Of a DNA stretch of 31,662 nt, positions 1 through 8,761 are shown piece after piece. The notes below the pieces were generated by a model. That model ran no database searches and had not been told where the DNA came from. It saw nothing but the letters and a program-made list of their open reading frames with translations. The stretch's first letter is position 1; each line of letters starts with the position of its first letter. The stretch comes from CAYZSU01 sp964480565 (lineage in GTDB: Bacteria > UBA10199 > 2-02-FULL-44-16 > JAAZCA01). The position numbers and the translations under genes are program-made. The stretch lies in NCBI GenBank assembly GCA_964480565.1, contig CAYZSU010000023.1, positions 1-31,662 of the forward strand, given 5' to 3'.

Positions 1-157
1 TCGTCAAACAACTAGCTGCACATCGCACCACATGCCTTTCCATACCCCCAACAAAAAAAGAGATTCAGGAAATGGTGGATGGATTATGATGCTATTTCTT
101 AGCAGGATTTAATTTGTTTAAAGCTAATCATGCCTGCGATAAGAATCACTGTATCTA
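1..157. other. Non-coding stretch at window edge
   Basis: I see no supported gene here. A short frame open to the left edge exists on the minus strand, with an ATG at 41-43 preceded by GGGGG. Only 14 codons are visible, so it cannot be called. Confidence 0.4.
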
Positions 158-395
158 CTAAGGCATGTCCTCATAAGGGATAACCTATCCATTTGATGTA
201 ATTAAACGCGCATTTAAATGTACAAAAACACTTTATGAATTAATCTCATAATAGACCTGTCACCTTCGGACTTGATCCGAATGTCCAAAGGCAATCGTAA
301 CACCTAAGATCCCCGATCAACACCGTCTCGGGGATGACAACCTTTACGCCCGATAATAACAACAGTACCTATCCCCTTATGAGGACACGCCCTAA
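158..395. mobile_element. MITE-like element with TIRs and CTAA target duplication
   Basis: The 18-bp end at 162-179 (GGCATGTCCTCATAAGGG) matches the reverse complement of 374-391 at 17 of 18 positions. The 230-bp body is flanked on both sides by CTAA (158-161 and 392-395). There is no transposase gene inside, only short hairpins such as TTCGGA/TCCGAA near 258 and CCCCGA/TCGGGG near 313. A YTAR-type 4-bp duplication is typical of IS5-family transposition, so I infer a non-autonomous IS5-type MITE. The structure is seen directly; the family assignment is inference. Confidence 0.75.
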
Positions 396-494
396 TATCG
401 GTAAGTAAATCCAATAAATGCAAAGGTCATATGGGTATGGTGCTGAATTAATTTTGCTGGAGAATACTGAAAATAGGCGTTCCCAATAGCAACT

Positions 495-1403
495 CTATTG
501 CTCAAATGAATATACAAATAAACCGCTGTTCAGCTTTGGCTCAAACCACGTGGACTTAGGCGGCATGATGCCACCCTTATCGGATAGAGCCATAATATCA
601 TACATGGTAAAGTCTGCCAATGGACGGTCAGAGGGGTTTTCCTGCCAATCATAAACAAATACACGCATTTCATGGGCTGGAAATACAACGGCCGGAAAGT
701 AATTATATAGGGCAGTCTCGTCTGTTGATTGGCGTCGATCCTGCTCTTGGCGTCGCAACATAGCGCCTGTTAGCGAGCGATGGTGACCATCCGCAATATA
801 TAATGCAGGTATATGCTGCATGGCTGTAGTGATTGGAGATGTATCTGAAACCTGCCATAGGATATGTTCAATATTCAAATGGTCTGTCACTTGGTACAGT
901 GGGGATGATGTCATATTGGTTTTGATTAGCGCATCCAATGGATCACTATCCGGATACACTAAAATAACCGGCTCCAGATGTGCCTGCAATTGACTGGCAA
1001 TGGCGACACGATCCGTCACTTTTTCTTCGCGGGTTTTTTCATGTTGTTTAATGAGCCCATCATCATATTCTTTGCCGCTAACACCACATACAATGCCAGT
1101 TTGCGAGTAAGCGCCCATATTCATACGATAAATATAATAGGAGGGTGGATCTTTAGTAAAGATGCCATCTTTCTGAAAGGCCTGCCAATTTGTCTGCCCC
1201 TTCGCATAAACCTCTTTTGAATATGGATCGATCGTTGAATCAAAATCAATTTCAGGCAAGGAAATATGCAGAAAACTATACGGATTATTGCATGCAAATG
1301 ATTTTGCAGCAGGTCCATCAATGATATCATAAGGCGGGCAAATAACTTTATTTACTAAGTTTGCTTTTGGTCGCCATGCTGGAAATGGAATGATCGTTGA
1401 CAT
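495..1403 (-). CDS. DUF1015 family protein, shortened
   Basis: This is a 302-residue member of the uncharacterised DUF1015 family (COG4198), whose genes often sit beside serC/serA. The N-terminus carries the family's PPYDII segment. The centre has RREEK/TREEKVTDR-like and YIADGHHR blocks, and the C-terminus has the hallmark MPPKSTWFEPKL followed by SGLFVY. Known members are usually about 400 residues. Here the text runs from the VVFPAHEMRVF block almost directly into MALSDKGG and MPPKST, so about 100 residues of the middle-to-C-terminal region appear to be missing in frame. The gene is divergent from serC with only 30 bp between the two start codons and no visible ribosome binding site. The function is unknown; an association with serine metabolism is inferred only from context. 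Confidence 0.85.
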   Translation of the reverse strand: MSTIIPFPAWRPKANLVNKVICPPYDIIDGPAAKSFACNNPYSFLHISLPEIDFDSTIDPYSKEVYAKGQTNWQAFQKDGIFTKDPPSYYIYRMNMGAYSQTGIVCGVSGKEYDDGLIKQHEKTREEKVTDRVAIASQLQAHLEPVILVYPDSDPLDALIKTNMTSSPLYQVTDHLNIEHILWQVSDTSPITTAMQHIPALYIADGHHRSLTGAMLRRQEQDRRQSTDETALYNYFPAVVFPAHEMRVFVYDWQENPSDRPLADFTMYDIMALSDKGGIMPPKSTWFEPKLNSGLFVYSFEQ

Positions 1404-1425
1404 TGAATAGTTGTTTAAATAGAAA
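1397..1425 (+). promoter_or_regulatory. Putative sigma-70 promoter of serC
   Basis: TTGACA (1397-1402), a 17-bp spacer, then TAGAAA (1420-1425). The predicted transcription start falls at about 1432, one or two bases before the serC ATG at 1434, so the message would be nearly leaderless. This agrees with the absence of a Shine-Dalgarno sequence. The -35 box overlaps the start codon of the divergent DUF1015 gene. Confidence 0.45.
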
Positions 1426-1433
1426 TATGAACT

Positions 1434-2507
1434 ATGTCAACTCTTCGAAAATATAATTTTAGTGCTGGACCTGCCATGCTGCCATTGGGTGTATTGAATC
1501 AAATCAAAGATGATTTTATGAACTATGGTGGTATGTCAATATTTGAAATTAGCCATCGATCGGATACGTTTGCCACAGTGATCGATGACACAATGGCCTT
1601 GATTCGCGATAATTATCAGGTGCCAGAAACGCATGATATTTTGCTGCTTCAAGGTGGTGCCTCTCACCAATTTGCCATGATTCCACTTAATCTAATGGAT
1701 ACAAATGCGGATTATATGGTAACCGGGCTGTGGGCGCAAAATGCATATAAAGAAGCGGCATGCGTTGGGAATGCCAATCTTATTTTTTCATCTGAAAAAG
1801 ATGGCTTTTCGCATGTGCCTGGGCCAAATGATTTTACAGTGACCCATAATCCAAGCTATGTGCATATAACTAGCAATAATACCATATATGGCACGCAATA
1901 TCACTATGTGCCGGATACTGGCAATATCCCGCTTATCTCAGATATGTCCTCGGATTTTATGGGTCGCCCCATTAATATTTCAGATTATGATATGATTTAT
2001 GCGGGTGCGCAAAAAAATGCAGGGCCTGCAGGTGTAACGATTGTTATTATTAATAAGCAATTGTTGAAAAAATCATATCGCTTACAACCAGAAATTCTAA
2101 CCTATGAGGCCCATGCACGAAAAGGGTCAATATATAATACACCGCCTGTATTTGCGATTTATGTGCTTCGCTTTATGATGCAGTGGCTTAAAGATCAAGG
2201 AGGCACTCCATGGGCTTATGGGCATAATAAGAAAAAATCAGATTTAATTTATGATGTGATTGATCGATCATCGCTATATACGGGGGTGGCGCATAAATCA
2301 TCACGTTCTCATATCAATATATCATTTACATTTTCAGATAATAAACTATGTGATCGTTTTATTGAAAAAGCAGGCAAAGAAAATTTAGTGGGTCTAAACG
2401 GGCATCGATGTTTGGGTGGTGTGCGTGTGTCCATGTACAATGCATTTCCCTATGAGGGAGCCCATGCCTTAGCAGAATTTATGGTTGAATTTGAGAGGAC
2501 CATATGA
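1434..2507 (+). CDS. serC: Phosphoserine aminotransferase
   Basis: A 357-residue class V aminotransferase that converts 3-phosphohydroxypyruvate and glutamate to phosphoserine, the second step of serine synthesis; the enzyme also acts in pyridoxal phosphate synthesis in many bacteria. The start KYNFSAGPAMLP, the LQGGASHQFAMIP block (cofactor phosphate region), the SDMSSDF Asp that binds the pyridine nitrogen, and the Schiff-base lysine K194 in YAGAQKNAGPAG are all present. The C-terminal GHRCLGGVRVSMYNA block is also intact. Length is normal for SerC. The stop overlaps the serA start as ATGA (2504-2507), so the two are translationally coupled. No Shine-Dalgarno precedes this ATG although most other genes in the window have one. 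Confidence 0.97.
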   Translation: MSTLRKYNFSAGPAMLPLGVLNQIKDDFMNYGGMSIFEISHRSDTFATVIDDTMALIRDNYQVPETHDILLLQGGASHQFAMIPLNLMDTNADYMVTGLWAQNAYKEAACVGNANLIFSSEKDGFSHVPGPNDFTVTHNPSYVHITSNNTIYGTQYHYVPDTGNIPLISDMSSDFMGRPINISDYDMIYAGAQKNAGPAGVTIVIINKQLLKKSYRLQPEILTYEAHARKGSIYNTPPVFAIYVLRFMMQWLKDQGGTPWAYGHNKKKSDLIYDVIDRSSLYTGVAHKSSRSHINISFTFSDNKLCDRFIEKAGKENLVGLNGHRCLGGVRVSMYNAFPYEGAHALAEFMVEFERTI

Positions 2508-4081
2508 GTTATCGTATTTTGTGTACGGATAATTTATCTCATGCAGGATTGAGTGAATTGGAAAAATTTGATGGTTTGGAAATAACATTTTGCAAGGAAT
2601 TAAGCTTTGATGAATTGATTCAGCGAATTTCAAACTTTGATGCATTGATTGTTCGAAGTAAGTCAATGGTCACTAAAGATGTCATTACAGCAGGTAAAAA
2701 ATTAAAACTCATTGCACGCGCAGGTGTCGGGGTGGATAATATTGACATTACAGCTGCAACGGACAAAGGCATTTTTGTTATTAATGCGCCGGGTGGTAAT
2801 ACAATTTCAACTGCAGAGCATGCATTTGCTATGATGATGGCATTATCACGTCATATTCCACAAGCCGCCCGCCTGATGTCAGAAGGTGTATGGAGTAAAA
2901 GTAAATTTAAAGGTGCACAGATTGCGTATAAAACATTGGGTGTTATTGGATTAGGGCGTGTTGGACGTGAATTTGCAAAACGTGCGCATGCATTTCATAT
3001 GACTGTATTGGCATGTGATCCATTTCTAACCGATGCTCAGATTTCAGATTTGGGAATAATGCCCGCCAGTCAAAAAGATATTTTCTCAAAATCAGATTAT
3101 ATTACAATTCATACACCACTGACCAAAGATACACAAAATATGATTACTGCATCTGACATAGATATGATGAAACCCGATGTGCGAATTATAAATTGCGCGC
3201 GCGGTGGCATTATTAATGAAGCGGATCTCGCAAGTGCACTCAAGCATGGACGTATTGCAGGCGCGGCTTTAGATGTGTATTCCACAGAGCCATATGATCC
3301 ATCATTATTTATGGGTTTGGATAATTGTATTATGACGCCGCATTTGGGTGCATCCACAGAGGAAGCGCAGGATGCAGTAGCTACTGAAGTTGCTAGGAGC
3401 GTGGGTGCGTTTTTTGAAGAAGGTATATGTTATACAGCTGTGAATTTACCTCAAGCGGACACAACTGCCTGGGAACATTATCAATGGCAAATTATCTTAG
3501 CAGAAAAATTGGGAAAGGTTGCTTCGGAGTTATGTAGAGATCAGGTAACGCATATAAAGGTTACAGCGGATGCCAATGCCCCATCATTGGTGATGCTTGC
3601 AGTAATAAAGGAAATTTTAGGTGCTGTCACAGGTGAACATGTGAGCTTGATTAATGCTAAACAAATGGCAGATAGTCATGATATCGGGTGTTCGCTTGAA
3701 GCAACAATATCTGCGGATTTTCAAAAAACAATTTGTTTGGAGCTTATTTCTGAGAATACTACATTGTTAACACTGACAGGTATTGTTCAATCCGATAATC
3801 GATTGTTAATTACAAAATATAATGATTTTAATATTACATATTCACCATCTGGCATAACGTTATTTATTCAAAATAATGATCATCCAGGGTTAATTGGGCA
3901 AGTATGTCAAGCACTGGGCGACCATCAGGTGAACATTGCATGCATGCAAAATGTGCGGCAATGCCAGGGTGAAAGAGCATTAACTATGATTACAGTGGAT
4001 GATATGATTTCAGAAAATCTATTATATACAATTCGTAATCAAGATAATATTATTGCAGCGAGTTTAGTAACAATAACCTGA
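2504..4081 (+). CDS. serA: D-3-phosphoglycerate dehydrogenase, ACT-domain type
   Basis: A 525-residue NAD-dependent dehydrogenase that oxidises 3-phosphoglycerate to phosphohydroxypyruvate, the first and usually feedback-inhibited step of serine synthesis. The Rossmann motif is G149-L-G151-R-V-G154. The catalytic residues are R233 (CARGG), E262 (STEP) and H280 (TPHLGAST). After the catalytic core (about 1-310) comes an intervening substrate-binding-type region, then a C-terminal ACT domain from about residue 450 (beginning near NNDHPGLIGQV) that would sense serine. This is the long bacterial form. It overlaps serC by 4 bp with GAGAGG upstream of its ATG. It is convergent with the kinase gene. 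Confidence 0.96.
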   Translation: MSYRILCTDNLSHAGLSELEKFDGLEITFCKELSFDELIQRISNFDALIVRSKSMVTKDVITAGKKLKLIARAGVGVDNIDITAATDKGIFVINAPGGNTISTAEHAFAMMMALSRHIPQAARLMSEGVWSKSKFKGAQIAYKTLGVIGLGRVGREFAKRAHAFHMTVLACDPFLTDAQISDLGIMPASQKDIFSKSDYITIHTPLTKDTQNMITASDIDMMKPDVRIINCARGGIINEADLASALKHGRIAGAALDVYSTEPYDPSLFMGLDNCIMTPHLGASTEEAQDAVATEVARSVGAFFEEGICYTAVNLPQADTTAWEHYQWQIILAEKLGKVASELCRDQVTHIKVTADANAPSLVMLAVIKEILGAVTGEHVSLINAKQMADSHDIGCSLEATISADFQKTICLELISENTTLLTLTGIVQSDNRLLITKYNDFNITYSPSGITLFIQNNDHPGLIGQVCQALGDHQVNIACMQNVRQCQGERALTMITVDDMISENLLYTIRNQDNIIAASLVTIT

Positions 4082-4136
4082 TATTAATAATAGACTTCTC
4101 TCGAAGGCTTGGTCAGTCTGCTTTTAGAAATCCGCT

Positions 4137-4176
4137 CGTCATCGCGAGAGGCCCGGCGGGCAGCGTGGCGATCCAG
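4137..4176. repeat. GC-rich interspersed palindromic repeat
   Basis: A CGTCATCGCGAG arm pairs loosely with the GGCGATCCAG end around an inner GCCC-GGC-GGGC hairpin. It stands out in base composition from the AT-rich surroundings. The form resembles the short 'GTCATTGCGAG...GGCAATCC' palindromes dispersed in many proteobacterial genomes. Only one clear copy is in this window, so its status as a family member is inferred. The rest of 4082-4328 holds the 21-bp palindrome listed separately and no gene I can support. Confidence 0.55.
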
Positions 4177-4307
4177 CTTGGAAAAAGTTTTGTCACTTTG
4201 TTTCTCACAAATGATACAGTATTAATACAACCGCTCGTTTTTAGATCGAGGTTACGAAAGAGGTCTAAAGGCGATTTCATTGAATTTACTGGTATGGTGC
4301 CGAAGAT

Positions 4308-4328
4308 GGGTGTTTCTGAACACTCCCA
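4308..4328. repeat. Copy 1 of a 21-bp palindromic repeat
   Basis: The segment has a GGGTGTT arm, a TCTG loop and an AACACTCCC arm. It matches the 14590-14610 copy (read on the minus strand) at 17 of 21 positions and also resembles 13091-13112. The 15 bases CCGAAGATGGGTGTT (4300-4314) recur exactly at 14881-14895. It abuts the stop codon of the kinase gene. Confidence 0.55.
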
Positions 4329-7300
4329 TTATACGGATATTTTCTGAGTCAATGCATTAACTTCGTTGATAAAATCGGGATGATTTTTAGCTAAATCGTT
4401 TAGATCGGGCAGCAATGCATTGGCACCTGCCATATCTTTTTTATTAATAAAAATTCGTGCACGAATAATGGTCATTCGAAATAAATAAGGAATAATAAAT
4501 GTATTTAATTTATTGCCGATTAATTCACAGGCATTATCAAAGTATATAATCGTTTGATCATAATCCTTTGTATGAAAACAGACTTCACCCATACCTTCAT
4601 ATGCAGAGATAAGCGACAAGTAACCAATCGGATATTCAATGGCTGTACCAAAATACAATAATGCCTGATCCCACTTCATGAGCTCCTTATAGCAATGTCC
4701 CATTTGTACCCAAAGGCGGGCGGTGTTAATTTGTCGTTCATTGCCTTTATCCAAATAAATGCTGGCAGCAATATAGTGAGTATCCTGTTCAAGTGCTTGC
4801 GTGTAGTCATCCATATCATGATATACATTGCCCAAACTTCGATGCATGTGCATGCGCCAACGCGTACCCATGCCAGCTTCCTTGGCTAATTTTAAACCTT
4901 GAAATGCATAGTCTTTTGCCTTGTCAAAATGTTTTGTAAGTCGGCAAAGTTCGGACAATGCACGAAGTGTTGCGATATAGGCATAGCGATTATAAATAGG
5001 GTCCAGTCGGGATAATTTTTGACGAAGTTTCTGATAGGCTGCATTATAATCACCAAGTGCTGTTAATACTTGTCCCAAGTGATTGTTTGTTATTTTACGT
5101 TGTTGAATAGGAATTAAGGTGTTTTCAATTGCTTCATTTTTTTCATAAATTATTTTTGCTTTTAATAGAAATTCTTTGGATGATTCTTTGCCATCATAGG
5201 ATTCAAAGTAAAATGATAATGCCTTGAAATTTTGAATGACCAATTGAAATATTATAAATGGTCGAGATTTCATGATTGTAGTTGCACGACGAATTAAATC
5301 ATTTGCTGCCATATAATCACGTTTTTGTATATATATGGGGATAATCGAGATGATTAAGGGTAATAAAATTAATGAGGATGGGCTATTATCATTATTTCGA
5401 AGTTTAATTGCATTTTCAAATACACTGAGTGCTTGAGTACTATTGCCGATATCGTGTAAAATACGAATATATATACTCGTTGTATAAATACGGAGTTTGA
5501 TATGAGAATCATTCATTTTTTTAAGTGCATCTGAGATGATTTCTTTAGCTAGGATGAGGTTGCCTGCTTGGAATAACTGTTTTCCAAGTGCGACGAGATG
5601 TCGTATTGAATGACTCAAGCAATTATAACCGCCATACCCCATATGTAATAGTTTTGAGATGGTATTTGGGGCTTTGGGTGCAATTTGATCATGCCACTTA
5701 CATCGTTTGGCATAAGGGATCATGTGATAGATGATATTGGCAAAATAATGGTCAGTAATTGTGAATGTATTTTCCTGCGGGTCATATGCTAAGATATGCT
5801 TATCTGTTAAATTTTGTAATAACATACGCAAATGATGATGATTTATAAATTCCATAATATCATTGAATGATGCATGTAGTGTAATGGATTTCCACTGCCA
5901 TATGGCGATAAAGGTGAGGACTGTTTGCTCAGCTTGACCTAGCGCTCGATACTGATTTTCCAAACGCTCCTTTGTTGATTGTGTAATGGCTTTACTTTGC
6001 GCTGAAATGGGTTGCCAGATTAGCCTGCCATCAATATCGAATAGTCGTGCATCATCTTTATCCATCATACGCAGGTGTTCAACAATTTCGCATGGAATAC
6101 CATGCGTTATGGATTGTAAATTTGTGATCCACTCTTTTGGGATGGTGGATTCTGAAAAGGCAGGGGTGTATTGTAAATAGTCATGCAATTGCTTTTCTGA
6201 AAATGTATTCAATGTACTCATATGTGAAAAACGATTTATTTTTTCCTGAAATAATGTGGTTATATGATTGTTGGAATCGGTTTGAGTCATAATTAATAAT
6301 AGTGATGGCATGGTTTTAAATATCGCATGATGATGCAATTGTTCTTCTAAATACTGAAAGCAATGGGCTAGCATATCAATGATTAACTCATTTGATGCAT
6401 CAATCTCATGAATATTATCGATCATTACAATTAAGCCTGTTTGCGCCGCCATGATGGATGTATAAAGGTTTTCCAATGTTTGTGTAATATCCATTTCATT
6501 TGCTGGTAAACTCAAGGTGATGGTCTTCCACGTCTCAGGATACATGTGTGCATATTGTGCAATGTGATTTAGAAAATATGTTTTACCATGCCCCTGTTTT
6601 CCAGTGATAATATATGTACATGATTCATGCGTGTTTTTTTCAATCTGTGTGTATATTTTTTGACGAATATCATCCTGGCCAATGAATACTGTTTTTGGTG
6701 GTTCTAAATAGTTAGCTTGCGTGCCGCTGAAAATATCGGATTGATGGGTGATAAGTGCATTGATAACAGCACGTGCATTGGAGTAGAATCGTTTATCAGG
6801 CTGTTTTGCAAGTAAACGTATAATAATTGTTTTTAAAAATTCAGGAATGCCGCCATCATGTGTGCATGCGGGTGGAGTGGCAGGCCCTTCTTTTTCAATG
6901 ATTTGTCGTATTTTCTCTAAATTACCTTTGGCCATGTTTCGTAAATAGGGGTAAAAAAATCCCCATGTTAGGCAATGATAAAATAATACCGCTGTGGAAA
7001 ATAAATCCGCACGTGCATCCACTTCCTCTTCAATTCCAAAGGCTACTTCCGGTGCAATATATGAGGGGCTGCCGCAAAAGTTACCCTTATACGCTTTTGG
7101 GGGAATGGCGATGCCAAAATCAATGATTTTGACGATCGGATTATTATCTGCATCATACTGAACCAATACATTTTCTGACTTGATGTCCAGGTGAAGTAGG
7201 CCATTGCGATGAATAAAGTCCAAGCCTTCCAATACTTGAACAAAATAAGGAATCATCTCATTGGGGGATTTTCCGCGCAGTGTTTGTGCCAATGTATTGC

Positions 7301-7661
7301 CTTCGATATATTCCTGGCAAATATAATAGGAGCCTTGATGAAATCCAAATTCATATGCTTTTGCGATATTGGGATGAGAGAGATTGATAAGGTTTTTATA
7401 TTCAGATTTAAATGATAATAGCTGTTTATTATAATATTCTTTGGCAAGTGTTTCAACATGGGTATCTGATAGATACGATGATTCCACATGTGTGCGATAT
7501 TGATTGAGCAAATTATCGCGATTGAGTAATTTTAATGCGGCTTTTTGTTCTTTTCCGTGAATATCGCGTGTGGCTTCAAACACAATACCAGAACCACCTC
7601 GTCCAATTTCACGAGTGATGTGCCAATCATCAATTTGTTTTTTCTCAAAATCAGCGGTCAT
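4329..7661 (-). CDS. Ser/Thr protein kinase with ATPase and TPR domains
   Basis: An 1110-residue multidomain signalling protein. Residues 1-300 form a Hanks-type kinase: glycine loop G20-R-G22-G-S-G25, lysine K44, catalytic D159 in HLDIKSEN (the usual HRD Arg is Leu), Mg-binding D181 in DFG, and an APE segment in SYIAPEV. Next is a P-loop ATPase with Walker A GKQGHGKT (K360) and a likely Walker B ending at D415 (IVMIDN). From about 690 to the end are repeated helical pairs of TPR type with motifs such as ALGDYNAAY and MDDYTQALE. No membrane segment is evident. The start overlaps the upstream pseudokinase stop by 4 bp, so the two are co-translated. The architecture resembles large kinase-ATPase-TPR regulators; substrates and signal are unknown. 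Confidence 0.9.
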   Translation of the reverse strand: MTADFEKKQIDDWHITREIGRGGSGIVFEATRDIHGKEQKAALKLLNRDNLLNQYRTHVESSYLSDTHVETLAKEYYNKQLLSFKSEYKNLINLSHPNIAKAYEFGFHQGSYYICQEYIEGNTLAQTLRGKSPNEMIPYFVQVLEGLDFIHRNGLLHLDIKSENVLVQYDADNNPIVKIIDFGIAIPPKAYKGNFCGSPSYIAPEVAFGIEEEVDARADLFSTAVLFYHCLTWGFFYPYLRNMAKGNLEKIRQIIEKEGPATPPACTHDGGIPEFLKTIIIRLLAKQPDKRFYSNARAVINALITHQSDIFSGTQANYLEPPKTVFIGQDDIRQKIYTQIEKNTHESCTYIITGKQGHGKTYFLNHIAQYAHMYPETWKTITLSLPANEMDITQTLENLYTSIMAAQTGLIVMIDNIHEIDASNELIIDMLAHCFQYLEEQLHHHAIFKTMPSLLLIMTQTDSNNHITTLFQEKINRFSHMSTLNTFSEKQLHDYLQYTPAFSESTIPKEWITNLQSITHGIPCEIVEHLRMMDKDDARLFDIDGRLIWQPISAQSKAITQSTKERLENQYRALGQAEQTVLTFIAIWQWKSITLHASFNDIMEFINHHHLRMLLQNLTDKHILAYDPQENTFTITDHYFANIIYHMIPYAKRCKWHDQIAPKAPNTISKLLHMGYGGYNCLSHSIRHLVALGKQLFQAGNLILAKEIISDALKKMNDSHIKLRIYTTSIYIRILHDIGNSTQALSVFENAIKLRNNDNSPSSLILLPLIISIIPIYIQKRDYMAANDLIRRATTIMKSRPFIIFQLVIQNFKALSFYFESYDGKESSKEFLLKAKIIYEKNEAIENTLIPIQQRKITNNHLGQVLTALGDYNAAYQKLRQKLSRLDPIYNRYAYIATLRALSELCRLTKHFDKAKDYAFQGLKLAKEAGMGTRWRMHMHRSLGNVYHDMDDYTQALEQDTHYIAASIYLDKGNERQINTARLWVQMGHCYKELMKWDQALLYFGTAIEYPIGYLSLISAYEGMGEVCFHTKDYDQTIIYFDNACELIGNKLNTFIIPYLFRMTIIRARIFINKKDMAGANALLPDLNDLAKNHPDFINEVNALTQKISV

Positions 7662-8635
7662 CGTTTTAATGGGTCAAAGGATGTGATTGTATTTTCACAT
7701 AACATTTCCTGGCTTGCTTCAGGCCATTGCTCAAACATATACATGATAATATTAGCGGCATTTGTAAACATGCGATCTTCTGGTTTTTTTTGAAGTAAAC
7801 CATAAATTAATTCTTCTAGATTTCGCGGCACATCTTTTCCTTGGGATAAATTGGGTGGGATAATTTCACGCTCTATTCGGCGAATGAGTGATTGGATGCT
7901 TTTCATACTTCCACGCCGGCATTCAAATGGCAAGGAACGTCGGACACAATAATACATAAGCACTCCCATAGAAAATAAATCTGCGCGCTCATCGATTTGA
8001 TCGTTCAATCCCAGAGCAATTTCTGGCGCCATGTATACAGCAGTTCCTTTAAAGGATCCATCGTATTGATCTTTGGGAAGAGCAAATCCATAGTTCATCA
8101 TTTTGATAATAGGATCAGAGGTATCTAAGTCTGCAAAGAAGGTATTGGATTTTATATTTAAATGAAGCAAATTATTTTGATGCTGAAACTGCAAGGCTTG
8201 AAATGCTTTTAAAAATAAAGGAATCATTTGGATGGGGGTAAGTCCTTGAGTGGCTTGTACTAAGTTGGGTGCGGATAAATAATCGGTCAGTAGAATATGG
8301 GCATTGCGCTCATTATCAAAGATCAAATTATGATGAGTTGCAATATTGGGATGATATAAATCCTTAACGCGACTGTAAGCATCTTTGAAATTCTCTTCAA
8401 TGGTTAAAAATTTTTCATTGGCGAGTGATTTGACATCATCCAATGGTAAGTCCTCATCTTCATCGTGAAATACAATTTGATAGCGCAGGAGTAAGGCTTC
8501 CTTGTCTAACCATTTTGCAATGTATAAATCATCGTTAGCTGCACGAACAAGATAAGAATGAAATCGCTTGCTTATGCTTAACTTTCGTATCACTTGATAT
8601 TCAGTAATGTTGGAATGCTGTGTGTCATGATCCAT
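7658..8635 (-). CDS. Predicted pseudokinase, partner of downstream kinase
   Basis: About 325 residues with the fold signature of a Hanks-type kinase but lacking its catalytic residues. The glycine loop is absent (LSISKRF). The beta-3 lysine is kept (K41, IAKWL). The catalytic-loop Asp is Asn (N160, HLNIKSNT), and DFG is N181-Y-G. The APE segment (YMAPEIA) and the DERADLFSMGVL helix remain. It aligns closely with the kinase encoded downstream, so the pair arose by duplication. I chose the ATG at 8635 rather than one 18 bp upstream because AAAGGGG lies 5 bp before it and a good promoter fits. The last 4 bp overlap the kinase start. It probably acts as a scaffold or allosteric regulator; that role is inference. 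Confidence 0.85.
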   Translation of the reverse strand: MDHDTQHSNITEYQVIRKLSISKRFHSYLVRAANDDLYIAKWLDKEALLLRYQIVFHDEDEDLPLDDVKSLANEKFLTIEENFKDAYSRVKDLYHPNIATHHNLIFDNERNAHILLTDYLSAPNLVQATQGLTPIQMIPLFLKAFQALQFQHQNNLLHLNIKSNTFFADLDTSDPIIKMMNYGFALPKDQYDGSFKGTAVYMAPEIALGLNDQIDERADLFSMGVLMYYCVRRSLPFECRRGSMKSIQSLIRRIEREIIPPNLSQGKDVPRNLEELIYGLLQKKPEDRMFTNAANIIMYMFEQWPEASQEMLCENTITSFDPLKR

Positions 8636-8661
8636 GAATTCCCCTTTATGCAATGTGCTGT

Positions 8662-8690
8662 ATTTTATAAAAAGTTACATATAGATTCAA
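8662..8690 (-). promoter_or_regulatory. Sigma-70 promoter of the kinase operon
   Basis: On the minus strand, TTGAAT (8690-8685), a 17-bp spacer and TAAAAT (8667-8662). This predicts a start near 8655 and a leader of about 20 bases carrying the AAAGGGG ribosome binding site of the pseudokinase gene. Confidence 0.6.
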
Positions 8691-8732
8691 TGAGAATTCA
8701 ATCGATTGTGATTTTATTTTGATAGCGATTTA

Positions 8733-8740
8733 GGGGGGGG
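8733..8740. repeat. Eight-G homopolymer tract
   Basis: An uninterrupted run of eight G in an AT-rich intergenic region, about 45 bp upstream of the kinase-operon promoter and just after the pseudouridine synthase stop. Confidence 0.9.
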
Positions 8741-8761
8741 CGTTGCGGATGGTATTTGTTG

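Noticed and set aside
41..43. Start of a minus-strand gene at the left edge
   Set aside because: Only 14 codons are visible before the window ends, so there is too little to support it despite a GGGGG run upstream.
4165..4347. Small plus-strand frame of 60 codons between serA and the kinase gene
   Set aside because: It runs through the GC-rich palindrome and the 21-bp repeat, ends inside the kinase 3' end, and has no ribosome binding site or recognisable protein pattern.
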